Assembly (NCBI GenBank): GCA_944327255.1
Contig: CALVHA010000020.1
Coordinates: 1 to 33,402, forward strand
Direction: 5' to 3'
DNA length: 33,402 nt
From: Candidatus Gastranaerophilales bacterium
GTDB taxonomy: Bacteria; Cyanobacteriota; Vampirovibrionia; Gastranaerophilales; Gastranaerophilaceae
Below the pieces are notes generated by a model that saw nothing but the letters and a program-made list of their open reading frames with translations, was not told the DNA's origin and ran no database searches. Below are positions 16,097 through 25,811 of the stretch, piece by piece. The position numbers and the translations under genes were made by a program. Numbering within the stretch: position 1 is the stretch's first letter; the number at the start of each line of letters is the position of its first letter.

Positions 16097-18028
16097 ATGG
16101 GCGGACTTGGTGATATAAACTTAAATCTGTTTAAGAAGATGGCTAAAGAGCCTCTCAAAACTAATGAGCTTAGGAGTGGTTCAACCACAGGTACATCTGG
16201 TTTGAATGCTGCTTCAAAAACACCTGCTGCTAACGGGGATTCGTCAATTTGGGGTGAAAAACAGGCCGAAACACAAATAAAACATACAGAACAGGACGTA
16301 GATATTTCTTCAAAGTCCTATGGTAACCTTGATAAATTAAAAACGGCTGATGATGTAAATTCAGCAATGGCTGATCTTGAGAAAGACTTGCGAAGTGCAA
16401 CAAGCGCTTCGCAAAAGAGCGAATTACTTTCTTGTAAGATGGATCTTTTGATGAAGAGTGATGCTCTTAATGCTACAACTTCTGCTGATGGAGTTGAAAA
16501 TTCTAATGGTACTGATTCTGCTAATTCAAATTTTGGTCTGGCAGTAAATACTGATGATGTTTCTGTGGAAAATGGCAAAGCTCAGGCCGAAAGTGCACAA
16601 GCACAGGCAGATTCCCTTGCCGGGCAGACAAAAGAAGTTGAAGTTCAGGGACAGCAGGCTAACAATATTGCAAAAGAGGCAAAAGAAACAAACAAAACAT
16701 TAATAAAAGATTTGAAATCGTTTGACAAAGAGTATAAAACTGCATCAAAAGAATTTACCAAAAATCAAAAAGAAGTTACAGAACTTGGTAAAGAAATGGA
16801 AGCAAATCAGCAAGAAATGCTAAAATTACAAAATGAAGCAAGTGCAATTGTTGATAAGACCGGTTCCGGTCAAAATAGTGCATATTCTCTTCATCTTGCA
16901 GGTGATACACAAAATCAAAACAATACACTTTCTGAGGATGATAATAAGGCACTTGATGAAATTAACCAAAAAATGGATGCATTAGGTGCAAGGCAAACAT
17001 CTTATACCTCAAGAATGAATACAGTATCAAGCAAAATGAAATCAAGTCAGACAAAAATGCAACATACTGTTACAACAAAAGCAAAAACATATCAGCAAAT
17101 ACAAAATAACCTAAAAACAGAAGAAACTACAACTCAAAAAATTGAAAAGTTTGCTCAAAAGGTTGATGATATTGCAACAACAGTTCAAAATGTCGGTCAG
17201 GTTACTCAAAAAACCGGTCAAATTATGATTACAACAGGTACAGCAATGTTATCTAGTCCATTTACTGCAGCTGCAGGTGCAGCTCTTATTAAAGCCGGCG
17301 GGGTTGTAGAGAAAGTTGGAACTGTAACTGAAACTGTCGGTAAAGTTGGCTCTGCTGCCGCTCAGGTAACTATGACCGCAACTGCTCTTGCAGAAGGAAA
17401 TTTAGCTAAAGCATTATCAACTGCAGGTTCTGCAATTCAAACAGCTGCATCAGCTGTAAAGGGTGTTAAGTCTATGGGTGATCAGTTTAAGGCTATAGAT
17501 AAACAGGTTCAGGATGGAGTAAAAATTGCAGAAGAAACCAAACAGGCAGCAACAGAAACTAAATCAAAAATAGAACAGGTCAGAGCAGGCGCGACATCCG
17601 CTGCAGGTTCATCAGCCTCAGGCGGTATAGGGGCGTCTCAAGGTATTTCTCAGGCTCAGGCAAATAGTACTATCGTTACTAGTACACTTGGCGGGAATCC
17701 GGAACTTCAAGGACAGACTGCAGGAATTGGTGGTGCCGCAGCAAATACCGCAGCTTCTGCTAAAAAAGGCGGATTGAAAGGTTTTATTGGTAATGCAAAA
17801 GAGTTTTACAATAATAATGAAGAAACTATTAAAGAGGTCGGAAATCTTAGTAAGGATGTAATAAGCGGTATTCAAAACTTGAGAGGAAATGGCGGAACTT
17901 CGCAGGCTTCGAATCAGACTAATCCTGTGCAGCGACAGTCAGCCCGTCGTCCAGCCGGCGGTACTATTGCATCTCAGGCTCAATGGGATAAACTTGCAGA
18001 GAAAAAAGCAAAATGGGGCTTAACGTAG
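16097..18028 (+). CDS. Large coiled-coil protein with a hydrophobic centre, unknown function
   Basis: This 643-residue protein is Gln/Ala/Thr/Lys-rich. Residues 1-60 are polar and disordered (MGGLGDINLNLF start). Heptad-rich coiled coil runs at about 160-255 and 285-355. Residues 375-455 form a Gly/Ala/Val-rich, weakly hydrophobic stretch (GQIMITTGTAMLSSPFTAAA onward) flanked by more helix. The tail is Gly/Ser/Gln-rich and ends WDKLAEKKAKWG. This order (coiled coil, hydrophobic helices, coiled coil) recalls pore-forming translocators of the SipB/IpaB type, but no sequence motif proves it, and no secretion genes are nearby. The start is the ATG 12 bases after TATAAT. It stands alone, divergent from fabI. 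Confidence 0.75.
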   Translation: MGGLGDINLNLFKKMAKEPLKTNELRSGSTTGTSGLNAASKTPAANGDSSIWGEKQAETQIKHTEQDVDISSKSYGNLDKLKTADDVNSAMADLEKDLRSATSASQKSELLSCKMDLLMKSDALNATTSADGVENSNGTDSANSNFGLAVNTDDVSVENGKAQAESAQAQADSLAGQTKEVEVQGQQANNIAKEAKETNKTLIKDLKSFDKEYKTASKEFTKNQKEVTELGKEMEANQQEMLKLQNEASAIVDKTGSGQNSAYSLHLAGDTQNQNNTLSEDDNKALDEINQKMDALGARQTSYTSRMNTVSSKMKSSQTKMQHTVTTKAKTYQQIQNNLKTEETTTQKIEKFAQKVDDIATTVQNVGQVTQKTGQIMITTGTAMLSSPFTAAAGAALIKAGGVVEKVGTVTETVGKVGSAAAQVTMTATALAEGNLAKALSTAGSAIQTAASAVKGVKSMGDQFKAIDKQVQDGVKIAEETKQAATETKSKIEQVRAGATSAAGSSASGGIGASQGISQAQANSTIVTSTLGGNPELQGQTAGIGGAAANTAASAKKGGLKGFIGNAKEFYNNNEETIKEVGNLSKDVISGIQNLRGNGGTSQASNQTNPVQRQSARRPAGGTIASQAQWDKLAEKKAKWGLT

Positions 18029-18106
18029 AGAAGTTTTTTCTTGTTTGAAAATTTTGTTTGTGATAATATTTTTTTGTATAAGTAGTAATTAATGAGGAAA
18101 TGTTAT

Positions 18107-18766
18107 ATGCAAGCGCGCAGAGCAGCCAGAGAATTAGCTTTTATTTTATTTTCACAGTTTGATAAAAAAATTACAAAATATTCAAAAGATGATCTAGAGG
18201 ATATAATTTTGAAGTCTGTCAGAATTTTGACAAGTAATGCAAGTGATGAATTGAAAGTCACGGTTGGTGCTCTTGTTGAAATGAGAAATCAAATTTCTGA
18301 TTATGAAGCTGAACACGAAACTAATCTTAATCGTCCGATAGATGTTTCAAATATTCCTGTCCCGCTTCCAATGACTTCTGATATGACAGGACGTATCAAT
18401 GAAATGATTGATATTGCAGAAAAAGCTCTTTTGGCTTTAGAAATTGCCGAATTCACAACTTTAGATTCTCAAAATGATGTTAAAGATTATGCAATTGAAA
18501 TTGCAGAGTATTTTCAGAAATACCACAAAGAAGTTGATGAACTTATTCAAAAACATGCAAAAAACTGGGATATCCAGCGACTTGTGAAAATGGATAAGGA
18601 TATTTTGAGAATTGCTATTGTTGAACTTCTTTATATTAAAGATGCTCCTATGAAGGTTGTCGTCGATGAAGCTCTTGAACTTGCTAAAAAATATTCTACT
18701 GATGACAGTTATTCGTTTATAAATGGTATTCTTGCAAAAGTTATTGTTGAATATGGTTTAACATAA
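18107..18766 (+). CDS. nusB: Transcription antitermination factor NusB
   Basis: NusB binds boxA RNA with S10 (NusE) to prevent early termination in rRNA operons. The N-terminal helix ARRAARELAFILFSQFD and the C-terminal part, with MDKDILRIAIVELLYIKDAP, DEALELAKKYSTDDSYSFINGIL, are diagnostic. The protein is 219 residues against about 140 in E. coli, with the extra length in the middle (about 40-130); cyanobacterial NusB proteins are long in a similar way, which supports the taxonomic guess. The ATG at 18107 is preferred to one at 18092 because GAGGA lies eight bases before it. ftsY follows one base after the stop. Confidence 0.9.
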   Translation: MQARRAARELAFILFSQFDKKITKYSKDDLEDIILKSVRILTSNASDELKVTVGALVEMRNQISDYEAEHETNLNRPIDVSNIPVPLPMTSDMTGRINEMIDIAEKALLALEIAEFTTLDSQNDVKDYAIEIAEYFQKYHKEVDELIQKHAKNWDIQRLVKMDKDILRIAIVELLYIKDAPMKVVVDEALELAKKYSTDDSYSFINGILAKVIVEYGLT

Positions 18767-18767
18767 T

Positions 18768-19685
18768 ATGTTTAAATTCTTTTCAGAAAGTTTTAATAAT
18801 TTAAAGAAGGCTGTTTCAAATACAGCCCAATCACTTGTTGGAAATGTTGTAAGTTCTGTTGAAGGTGAGACGGAATTTTCTGATTTTGTATTAGATGATA
18901 TGGAAGATTTGCTTATCAGTGCTGATCTTGGAGTCGGCTATGCTTCTGAGATTGTTGATAAACTTCGCAATCAATCTAAAATTAAACCGTCTGATATAAA
19001 AAATTATTTAAAGGAAGAATTCGAAACTGTTCTTAAGAATGCTGGTTCAACTGAATTAAATTTTCAAGACGGTAATTTAAATGTATATTTTATAACAGGT
19101 GTAAACGGAGTTGGTAAGACTACTTTAATTGCAAAACTTGCTTATAAATTTAAGCAGGATGGCAAAAAGGTTCTCATTGCAGCAGGTGATACGTTTCGTG
19201 CTGCCGCTGAAGAACAGTTGAATATATGGTCTGAGCGTGCTGGTGCTGACATTGTAAGACGTGATAAAGCTGATGCGGCTTCTGTTGTATACGAAGCACT
19301 CCAAAAGGCTAAAAATGAAAACTATGATGTCGTTCTGGTCGACACCGCAGGACGTTTGCAAAATAAGTTTAACCTTATGGAAGAACTTACTAAAATTAAA
19401 AATGTTATTGACAAAAATTCTCCTGACAGTTTAAGGGAGAGCATTCTTGTACTTGATGCAAATACCGGACAAAATGGTTTACAACAGGCAAAAGTCTTTT
19501 TAGAAGCCGTGAATATAACGTGTGTTGCTTTAACAAAGCTTGATGGTTCTGCTAAAGGTGCAGTTGCTCTTGCTGTCGCAAAAGAAATGAAGTTACCGGT
19601 GAAACTTATAGGCGTGGGAGAAAAAATGGAAGACTTAAAGTCTTTCAACGCTGAAGATTTTATCAATGCTATTTTTGAGGGATAA
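18768..19685 (+). CDS. ftsY: Signal recognition particle receptor FtsY
   Basis: FtsY is the SRP receptor GTPase that docks ribosome-nascent-chain complexes at the membrane translocon. The 305-residue protein has the N-domain helices (residues 1-85) and the G-domain with P-loop GVNGVGKTT, then AAGDTFRAAAEEQL, the DTAGR G3 motif, TKLDGSAKG (G4) and GVGEKMEDL. It lacks the long acidic N-terminal A-domain found in E. coli. It starts one base after nusB and its stop abuts the next ATG, so the three genes form one operon. Confidence 0.97.
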   Translation: MFKFFSESFNNLKKAVSNTAQSLVGNVVSSVEGETEFSDFVLDDMEDLLISADLGVGYASEIVDKLRNQSKIKPSDIKNYLKEEFETVLKNAGSTELNFQDGNLNVYFITGVNGVGKTTLIAKLAYKFKQDGKKVLIAAGDTFRAAAEEQLNIWSERAGADIVRRDKADAASVVYEALQKAKNENYDVVLVDTAGRLQNKFNLMEELTKIKNVIDKNSPDSLRESILVLDANTGQNGLQQAKVFLEAVNITCVALTKLDGSAKGAVALAVAKEMKLPVKLIGVGEKMEDLKSFNAEDFINAIFEG

Positions 19686-20336
19686 ATGCAAACCGTTTTA
19701 GAATCCGTAAAAACAATTCTTGGAAATGAGATTAAATTAATTTCGGTAGATGGTGAAATTTCAAAAATATTAGTAATTGGTGTTTTTCATGGCGATGAAC
19801 CTCAAGGAAAGTTTTTAATAGATAAATATCTGCAAATGAACAGTAGGACTGGTTTGTTTATTCCTTGCTTAAATCCAGATGGGATGGCGCAAAATACCCG
19901 TGTTAATAAAAATGGAGTTGATTTAAACCGAAATTTTCCCACTGAAAATTGGGGAAAGAATGAGGGGGCTAATGCAACTTGTGATGATCATACTACTGCA
20001 TATTACGGAGGAAGTGTCCCTGCAAGTGAAATAGAGACGAAATTCGTTATTAATGTTATTAACAAATATAAACCGAAATTAATTTTAACACTTCATTCCC
20101 CTTATAAAGTTGTGAATTATGATGGGCCAGCAAGAAAAATTGCAGAAAAGATTTCTGAAATTATAAAATATCCAGTGGAGGAAAGTATTGGGTACCCTAC
20201 ACCTGGAAGTTTCGGTACATATTGCGGAGTTGAAAGGAATATTCCTGTGATTACGTTAGAGTTGGATGAAAAAATACCGGTTGAAGATTTAATCCAACCA
20301 GTATTTAATGTTTTTGATTATGTCTGTAGTTTATAG
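19686..20336 (+). CDS. M14-family zinc carboxypeptidase, murein-peptide amidase-like
   Basis: This 216-residue metallopeptidase is of the short M14 type, like MpaA, which trims gamma-D-Glu-diaminopimelate bonds in recycled wall peptides. Seen: zinc ligands in FHGDEPQG (His35, Glu38), substrate-binding NRNFP, a third zinc ligand in LTLHSP, and the catalytic Glu in ITLELDE. No signal peptide, so it is cytoplasmic, which fits peptide recycling. The ATG directly follows the ftsY stop. The MpaA-like role is inferred from size and location, and other amide substrates are possible. Its stop lies two bases from the stop of the convergent LysM gene. Confidence 0.83.
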   Translation: MQTVLESVKTILGNEIKLISVDGEISKILVIGVFHGDEPQGKFLIDKYLQMNSRTGLFIPCLNPDGMAQNTRVNKNGVDLNRNFPTENWGKNEGANATCDDHTTAYYGGSVPASEIETKFVINVINKYKPKLILTLHSPYKVVNYDGPARKIAEKISEIIKYPVEESIGYPTPGSFGTYCGVERNIPVITLELDEKIPVEDLIQPVFNVFDYVCSL

Positions 20337-20338
20337 TA

Positions 20339-20986
20339 TTAATCGAATTCACCCATTCCTAATGTTTTTTGTATTGAGGTGTATAATTCGCTAAAAAAGC
20401 CTTGATTAGCATATTCTTGCGTTTTCAGGCTAAAGTTTGCGCCTTTTTTCAGTGTGATTTTTTCAGGATCTCTTACATAACCTGTTCCATTTTTAAAGCG
20501 TGTTTGTTTTGTCTCATCAGCATAATCGCTAAAACTTTTTGCTACTTCTGGAAATAATTCTCTGAATTCTGCAAGAGTTATATCCTCTTTTATTTTTAAG
20601 TCAAAGTGCATGTTATCTTCGTTAATTGAAATCTCAGCAGCTTCATTTCTCTTTTTTTGCATATTTAAGAGATTTATATATTCTTGTTCATATTTTTCTC
20701 GTTCTTCTCCTGTTAATTTAGGATCATAAATTCTCATTTTTGCTTCTTCAAGTTTATCATTAAACCAGTTGGCCTTTTCTTGTAGGGTCGTTCGACCTTC
20801 TTTATTTGTTGCTTCGGGCTTTTTACCTATTGGAATAATTAGGACGTCGCCTTGTTTAATGTGTCCATTTTTTCCGATTTTACCAGGATTAAGTTTTGCT
20901 AATTCTTCTGTGCTGCATCCATATATTTTGGCATACATCCCCAGTGTTTCTCCGCTTTGAACTGTTGTTGTTACATTGTCTGGCAT
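20339..20986 (-). CDS. LysM-domain protein
   Basis: The N-terminus, residues 5-55, is one LysM domain (VQSGETLGMYAKIYG, ELAKLNPG, IKQGDVLIIP), which binds N-acetylglucosamine-containing glycans such as peptidoglycan. The rest (about 60-215) is charged and helical, with no enzymatic motif. No signal peptide precedes the LysM, so export would need another route, or the domain acts inside the cell. The ATG at 20986 is chosen because AAGGAG stands six bases before it, whereas the ATG two codons upstream would touch the binding site. It is divergent from cysS. Confidence 0.85.
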   Translation of the reverse strand: MPDNVTTTVQSGETLGMYAKIYGCSTEELAKLNPGKIGKNGHIKQGDVLIIPIGKKPEATNKEGRTTLQEKANWFNDKLEEAKMRIYDPKLTGEEREKYEQEYINLLNMQKKRNEAAEISINEDNMHFDLKIKEDITLAEFRELFPEVAKSFSDYADETKQTRFKNGTGYVRDPEKITLKKGANFSLKTQEYANQGFFSELYTSIQKTLGMGEFD

Positions 20987-21098
20987 ATTCATCTCCTTAT
21001 TATATCATCCTCACTATATGTATATAAAGTATATAAATTTTAAATAATTGCCTTTAATTTAATTTTTACTTAACAAATCTTTATTTTTGGAATGTTTG

Positions 21099-21107
21099 TG
21101 CTAAAAT
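21099..21107 (+). promoter_or_regulatory. Extended -10 promoter of the cysS operon
   Basis: TGC-TAAAAT matches the extended -10 form (TGn-TATAAT). It lies 24 bases before the ATG, with AGAGGG between. The same TGC-TA start is seen before tsaC and the ankyrin gene. Confidence 0.5.
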
Positions 21108-21131
21108 TAATTTGAAAGAGGGATATTATTT

Positions 21132-22505
21132 ATGAAGTTACATAATTCTTATACTAATAGGGTTGAAGAGTTTACTCCTATTGATGGAAATAAGGTAAAA
21201 ATGTATGTCTGTGGTCCAACGGTCTATGATTATGCACATCTTGGGCATGCAAGATGCTATATTACGTGGGATATTTTATACAGATATTTGAAATTTAAAG
21301 GCTATGATGTTACATATTGCCGTAATGTGACTGATGTTGATGATAAAATTCTTAAAAAAGCTGAAAATGAAGGAAAAATTCCGGAACAGGTTTCCCAGTA
21401 TTGGTATAAACAGTTTGAAAATTCAATGAAATCGTTAAATACACTTAAGCCTGATATTGAACCTTTTGCAACAAAAACGCTTGGGGAGATGATTTCAATC
21501 GTTAAGGATTTGATTAATAAGGGGTATGCTTATGAGGCAGATGGAGATGTTTATTTCAGAGTAAAAAAATTCCCTCAATATGGATATCTGTCAAAACAAC
21601 CTATAGATCAACTTGAGAGTGGTGCAAGGATTGAGGTTGGGGAGCATAAAGAAGATCCTCTTGATTTTGCGCTGTGGAAAAAGGACGAAAAATTTGGCTA
21701 TAATTCTCCATGGGGACTTGGTCGTCCTGGCTGGCACATTGAATGTTCTGCTATGAGCAGAAAATATCTTGGTAAGACTATTGATATTCACGCAGGTGGT
21801 GCGGATTTAATTTTCCCGCATCACGAAAATGAAATTGCTCAATCCGAATGCGCAAACGGATGTAAGTTTGTTAATTATTGGCTTCATAATGGGTTTGTTA
21901 CCATAAATAAAGAAAAAATGTCTAAATCGTTAGGTAATTTTTTGACAATAGATGAACTGTTAAAAAAATATGATGCAAATACCATAAGATTTTTTATCCT
22001 GACTAATCATTACAGAATGCCGGTGGAATTTTCTGATGAGGCATTATCGTCTGCTCAGGCAGGAGTAAAAAGACTTCTTAATGCGAAACAAACTAAGCTT
22101 AATGAAGATTTGGATATAACGAAAACAGATGAATATAAACAATTTGTCGATGCTATGGATGATGATTTAAATACATCTAAGGCTCTTGCCGTATTATTTG
22201 AATTAACAAACAAAGCTAATAAAGATGATAAAGATGCTTTTACTATTCTTTACAAGCTTGCTAGTGTACTGGGATTTAATTTTGAAAAGCCTGCATTATC
22301 TGAAGAAGAACTTAATAATGCTGTAAAACATGTGTCTGAGGTGCTTGGTGAAAATTTTGCCGATATGGATGAACTTATTACTTATAGAAAACAAGCGAGA
22401 GATGCTAAAAATTGGGATATTGCTGATAAGATAAGATTGGCATTAGATGAAGTTAATATTGTATTGAAAGATTCGAAAGAGGGCACAACGTGGGAGACCA
22501 AGTAA
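21132..22505 (+). CDS. cysS: Cysteinyl-tRNA synthetase
   Basis: This class I aminoacyl-tRNA synthetase charges tRNA-Cys. The zinc and substrate residues start at Cys27 (YVCGPTVYD). The HIGH motif is HLGH at 36-39, the signature GWHIECSAM and HAGGADLIFPHHENE follow, and KMSKS is at 262-266. At 457 residues it is the normal length. AGAGGG lies before the ATG. The stop overlaps the GTG start of spoIID by 16 bases, so cysS leads an operon with two envelope genes. Confidence 0.98.
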   Translation: MKLHNSYTNRVEEFTPIDGNKVKMYVCGPTVYDYAHLGHARCYITWDILYRYLKFKGYDVTYCRNVTDVDDKILKKAENEGKIPEQVSQYWYKQFENSMKSLNTLKPDIEPFATKTLGEMISIVKDLINKGYAYEADGDVYFRVKKFPQYGYLSKQPIDQLESGARIEVGEHKEDPLDFALWKKDEKFGYNSPWGLGRPGWHIECSAMSRKYLGKTIDIHAGGADLIFPHHENEIAQSECANGCKFVNYWLHNGFVTINKEKMSKSLGNFLTIDELLKKYDANTIRFFILTNHYRMPVEFSDEALSSAQAGVKRLLNAKQTKLNEDLDITKTDEYKQFVDAMDDDLNTSKALAVLFELTNKANKDDKDAFTILYKLASVLGFNFEKPALSEEELNNAVKHVSEVLGENFADMDELITYRKQARDAKNWDIADKIRLALDEVNIVLKDSKEGTTWETK

Positions 22506-24235
22506 AGTGTTTTTGCGGATTAGTCTGCATAATTTTCTTGACAATGATATTTTCAGTGCCTGTTGATGCTCAAATCCCTTCTACAACTTTGCAGATAGCA
22601 AAAACGGCAGAGGCAACTGAAGCTAAAAATATTTCAGCATCTGAATTTATTCGTGTAGGAATAGGGAGTCCTTCTTTTGGTACGTATGTTTATAAAAATA
22701 TAGGGATTTATGGAACATCTCAATTGGAAATTTATGTTGGAAATACTTTGATAGATAAATTTTCTGCTAATACTAACGTTAATGTTAGCATAAATCCTGA
22801 TTATACATATACTTTAAAAGAAGATGATGGAACTGAAATTGCCAAAGTCGCTGGAAATGTTACGTTTAAATGCCCTGATGGACTTCTCGGGGTAAAAGGC
22901 TTGAAGAGAGCTGGTAGTGTAGCACTTTACAGAGGAAGTTTTGATATTGTAAAGGCTTCTGGTGGTGTGCAATTTAATCTTGTAAATAGACTTGGGGTTG
23001 AAGAATATTTAAAAGGTGTTGTTCCGAATGAAATGCCTGTAAGATTTGGGTTAGAAGCATTAAAAGCGCAAAGTGTTGCCGCAAGAAATTATGTTCTCTC
23101 TCCGAGGGTAAAATCGTCTCCAAATTATGACGTTGTTGATTCTGTTGCAAGTCAGGTATATTTTGGTGCAAATTCCGAGAAGGAACTTGGAAATCAGGCT
23201 GTCCAAGAAACAGAAGGAATTGTAGCACTTTATGATTGGGATTTGATACTTGCACTTTATTCTTCTACCGCAGGTGGTTATACCGAAAGTTACTCGTATG
23301 CTTTTTCAGATCCTTCTACAAAAGAATTCCCGTCGGATGATAAGCCTTATTTGAGAGCTAAACCTGATATTCTTTCACAAGGTTCTTTAAAATCGGAAAA
23401 TGACGCTATGGAATATTACAAATCAAGCCCGGATGCTTATGATATTCGTTCTCCATATTTTCGCTGGACGAAAGAATGGTCTGCGGATGAATTAAAAAAA
23501 GAGCTTGAACAGAGTCTTGTTAAGCAATCGACGACCGGATTTGTTCGCCCGGCATTTAATAAAGGTGATACACTGGATGATATTATGGAATTAAAGGTCT
23601 TAAGGCGTGGAGATTCCGGAAAAATTATTGAAATGGAAATAGTTACTAAATCCCAGACTTATAAAGTATTTAAGGAATTGGTTATAAGACGGTTATTAAC
23701 AAAAAATGGCAGTGCACTCCCGAGTGCTAATGTTGTGTTTGAAAATGCTCAGGATAATGAAGGGAATCTTATTTCAGTAAAAGCTTACGGCGGGGGATTC
23801 GGTCATGGTGTCGGTTTAAGTCAGTATGGTGCAGGATTTATGGCTAGCGAGCTTCATATCCCGTTTGATAAAATTTTGCAGCATTATTATTCGGGTATTA
23901 TTCTTGGAACAAAACCTGTTATAGTTTCTGCGGATATCTCTCAACAGGTTGTTGCTCAAGGTTTTTATGCTAATAGAAAGTTTGCAAATATCGTTGTTGA
24001 CAACAAATTTCAGGTAAGTAAGTTAAATGTAAATATAAACGGTAAGGATTATACATTTGATCTTCCGACAAGTATCTTTGGCGGGAATCGCTGTGTAAGA
24101 ATTAATATTTCAAAATATATTAAGCAGGGGCATAACGTAATTGTTTATAGTTATCCTATGGAAGAGGGAAACAAAAAAGCTTTAAGATTATTTGTGGAAT
24201 TGGTGGAAAAAGATGACAACAACGATATCTGGTGA
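22490..24235 (+). CDS. SpoIID/LytB-domain secreted protein
   Basis: This 581-residue protein has an N-terminal signal peptide (about residues 1-27, CIIFLTMIFSVPVDAQ). The SpoIID/LytB domain follows, with LGVEEYLKGVVPNEMP, EALKAQSVAARNYVL, the conserved STAGGYT and, near the end, GGGFGHGVGLSQYGA. SpoIID proteins are lytic transglycosylases that cut denuded glycan strands; in non-spore-formers they act in wall turnover. The start is a GTG inside the end of cysS, supported by GAGGG six bases upstream and by the complete signal peptide it gives. It overlaps murJ by 23 bases. The extra 30-kDa region around 60-170 and the C-terminal 120 residues are not assigned. Confidence 0.88.
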   Translation: MGDQVKCFCGLVCIIFLTMIFSVPVDAQIPSTTLQIAKTAEATEAKNISASEFIRVGIGSPSFGTYVYKNIGIYGTSQLEIYVGNTLIDKFSANTNVNVSINPDYTYTLKEDDGTEIAKVAGNVTFKCPDGLLGVKGLKRAGSVALYRGSFDIVKASGGVQFNLVNRLGVEEYLKGVVPNEMPVRFGLEALKAQSVAARNYVLSPRVKSSPNYDVVDSVASQVYFGANSEKELGNQAVQETEGIVALYDWDLILALYSSTAGGYTESYSYAFSDPSTKEFPSDDKPYLRAKPDILSQGSLKSENDAMEYYKSSPDAYDIRSPYFRWTKEWSADELKKELEQSLVKQSTTGFVRPAFNKGDTLDDIMELKVLRRGDSGKIIEMEIVTKSQTYKVFKELVIRRLLTKNGSALPSANVVFENAQDNEGNLISVKAYGGGFGHGVGLSQYGAGFMASELHIPFDKILQHYYSGIILGTKPVIVSADISQQVVAQGFYANRKFANIVVDNKFQVSKLNVNINGKDYTFDLPTSIFGGNRCVRINISKYIKQGHNVIVYSYPMEEGNKKALRLFVELVEKDDNNDIW

Positions 24236-25811
24236 TGACAGTAAAACGACAAGTGTTTTAAAGGCTGCGTGGTTGATTGCAGTTGTTACTATTGTAAGTA
24301 AATTAATAGGTTTTGTCAGAGATATTATTATTGCAAATTACTATGGCGCTTCGCTTGTTTCTGATGCTTATTATTATGCATATCAAATTCCGTCGCTTTC
24401 TCTAATATTGCTTGGTGGAGTGGGAGGACCTTTCCATAGTGCGACTGTTGCGATTTTTTCAAAACTTATTCCTTCACTTAAAAATAAACCGGATGAGGTT
24501 GTTAATAAATTATATTCAACTTTTATGACAGCTACTATTCTTTTATTTTTGCTTTTATCTGTTGTAATTTTTATGTTTCCGCGACAGATAATGGGGTTGA
24601 TTATTTCGAGTGGCTCTGTTGAAATGATTAATCTTGCTGCTACTCATTTAAAAATAATGACTCCTTTATTGATTATAGGTGGAATTGTCGGAATTTATTA
24701 CGGAATTTTAATTATTTATAAACAATTTATGCTTCCGAATTTATCTCCTATAATCATGAGTATTGCAATTATAGTTGTGGTAATGGCTGTTCCTGATGAT
24801 ACTAAAGGGTATGCTCTTGCTTGGGCAACTACTGTTGGCGCGATATTGCAGCTTATTATACAATATCCTAATGTTAGAAAACTCGGTTTTAAACTTAAGC
24901 CTAATTTTGAATTTACCAACAATTCTCATTTTAAAGAAATTTGTGAACTTCTTTTCCCCGCTGTATTGAGCTCCACAGTTGGACAAATACATATTTATGT
25001 AGATATGTTTTTTACATCTTCTATATCCGAAGGAGCCTGGACGGCAATCGGTTATGCAAATAGAGTTTTTCAATTCCCAGTTGGGATTCTTGTCACTGCT
25101 TTCCTTGTACCATTGTTTCCAATTTTTGCGAGACTTGTTGGTGATAAGGATTATGATGGTATCCGTAAGTACTTTAACAAAGGTGTCGGGGTACTATTTT
25201 TTGCGGCTATCCCTATTATTATAGGAATTCTTGTTGTTGGGTTAGATAGCGTGAGATTGGTTTTTGAGCGCGGAGCATTTGATGCTGAGGCTACATTTAT
25301 GGTAACGGAGGCTTTATGGTTTTTATCTGTTTCTATTTTGCCTTATGTTTTCAGAGATTCTATAACAAGAGTTTATTATTCCTTTAATGACAGTGCAACT
25401 CCTTTTACTGTCGCTTTTTCTTCTATCGTATTGAAGTTTTTGTTAAATGTTTTATTTATTTCTAAATTACAAATGGGAATTGGCGGGATTACCCTTTCAA
25501 CATCACTTGTCACTCTTTTCAATGCCTGTGTACTTGGAATTCTTATGAATAAAAAAATGAGTATGGATTATAAATCTTTATTTATAAATTTGTTTAAAAT
25601 GCTTATTGCCGGGGCTGTTACATTTGCAGTATGTTTGGCTTGTGCTTATGAATATGATATATTAGTTCATCTTCCAAGTTTGATATTTGAAATTGTAAAG
25701 ATTTTATTTGTTTTTATTGTTTGTATGGCTGTATATGTGCCATTGAATCTTCTAATGAAGATGGATTATGCTAGCGAGCTTGCTATAAGACTAAAAAATA
25801 AGCTTAGTTAG
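24213..25811 (+). CDS. murJ: Lipid II flippase MurJ
   Basis: MurJ moves lipid II across the inner membrane for peptidoglycan synthesis. The 532-residue MOP-superfamily protein has about 14 hydrophobic helices. Family marks include SKLIGFVRDIIIANYYGAS near the N-terminus (with the essential Arg), the AYQIPSL segment, and SEGAWTAIGYANRVFQFPVGI in the middle. The ATG at 24213, preceded by GGTGG, is preferred over the upstream TTG. It is the third gene of cysS-spoIID-murJ. The 3' end overlaps the convergent unknown gene by eight bases. Confidence 0.95.
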   Translation: MTTTISGDDSKTTSVLKAAWLIAVVTIVSKLIGFVRDIIIANYYGASLVSDAYYYAYQIPSLSLILLGGVGGPFHSATVAIFSKLIPSLKNKPDEVVNKLYSTFMTATILLFLLLSVVIFMFPRQIMGLIISSGSVEMINLAATHLKIMTPLLIIGGIVGIYYGILIIYKQFMLPNLSPIIMSIAIIVVVMAVPDDTKGYALAWATTVGAILQLIIQYPNVRKLGFKLKPNFEFTNNSHFKEICELLFPAVLSSTVGQIHIYVDMFFTSSISEGAWTAIGYANRVFQFPVGILVTAFLVPLFPIFARLVGDKDYDGIRKYFNKGVGVLFFAAIPIIIGILVVGLDSVRLVFERGAFDAEATFMVTEALWFLSVSILPYVFRDSITRVYYSFNDSATPFTVAFSSIVLKFLLNVLFISKLQMGIGGITLSTSLVTLFNACVLGILMNKKMSMDYKSLFINLFKMLIAGAVTFAVCLACAYEYDILVHLPSLIFEIVKILFVFIVCMAVYVPLNLLMKMDYASELAIRLKNKLS

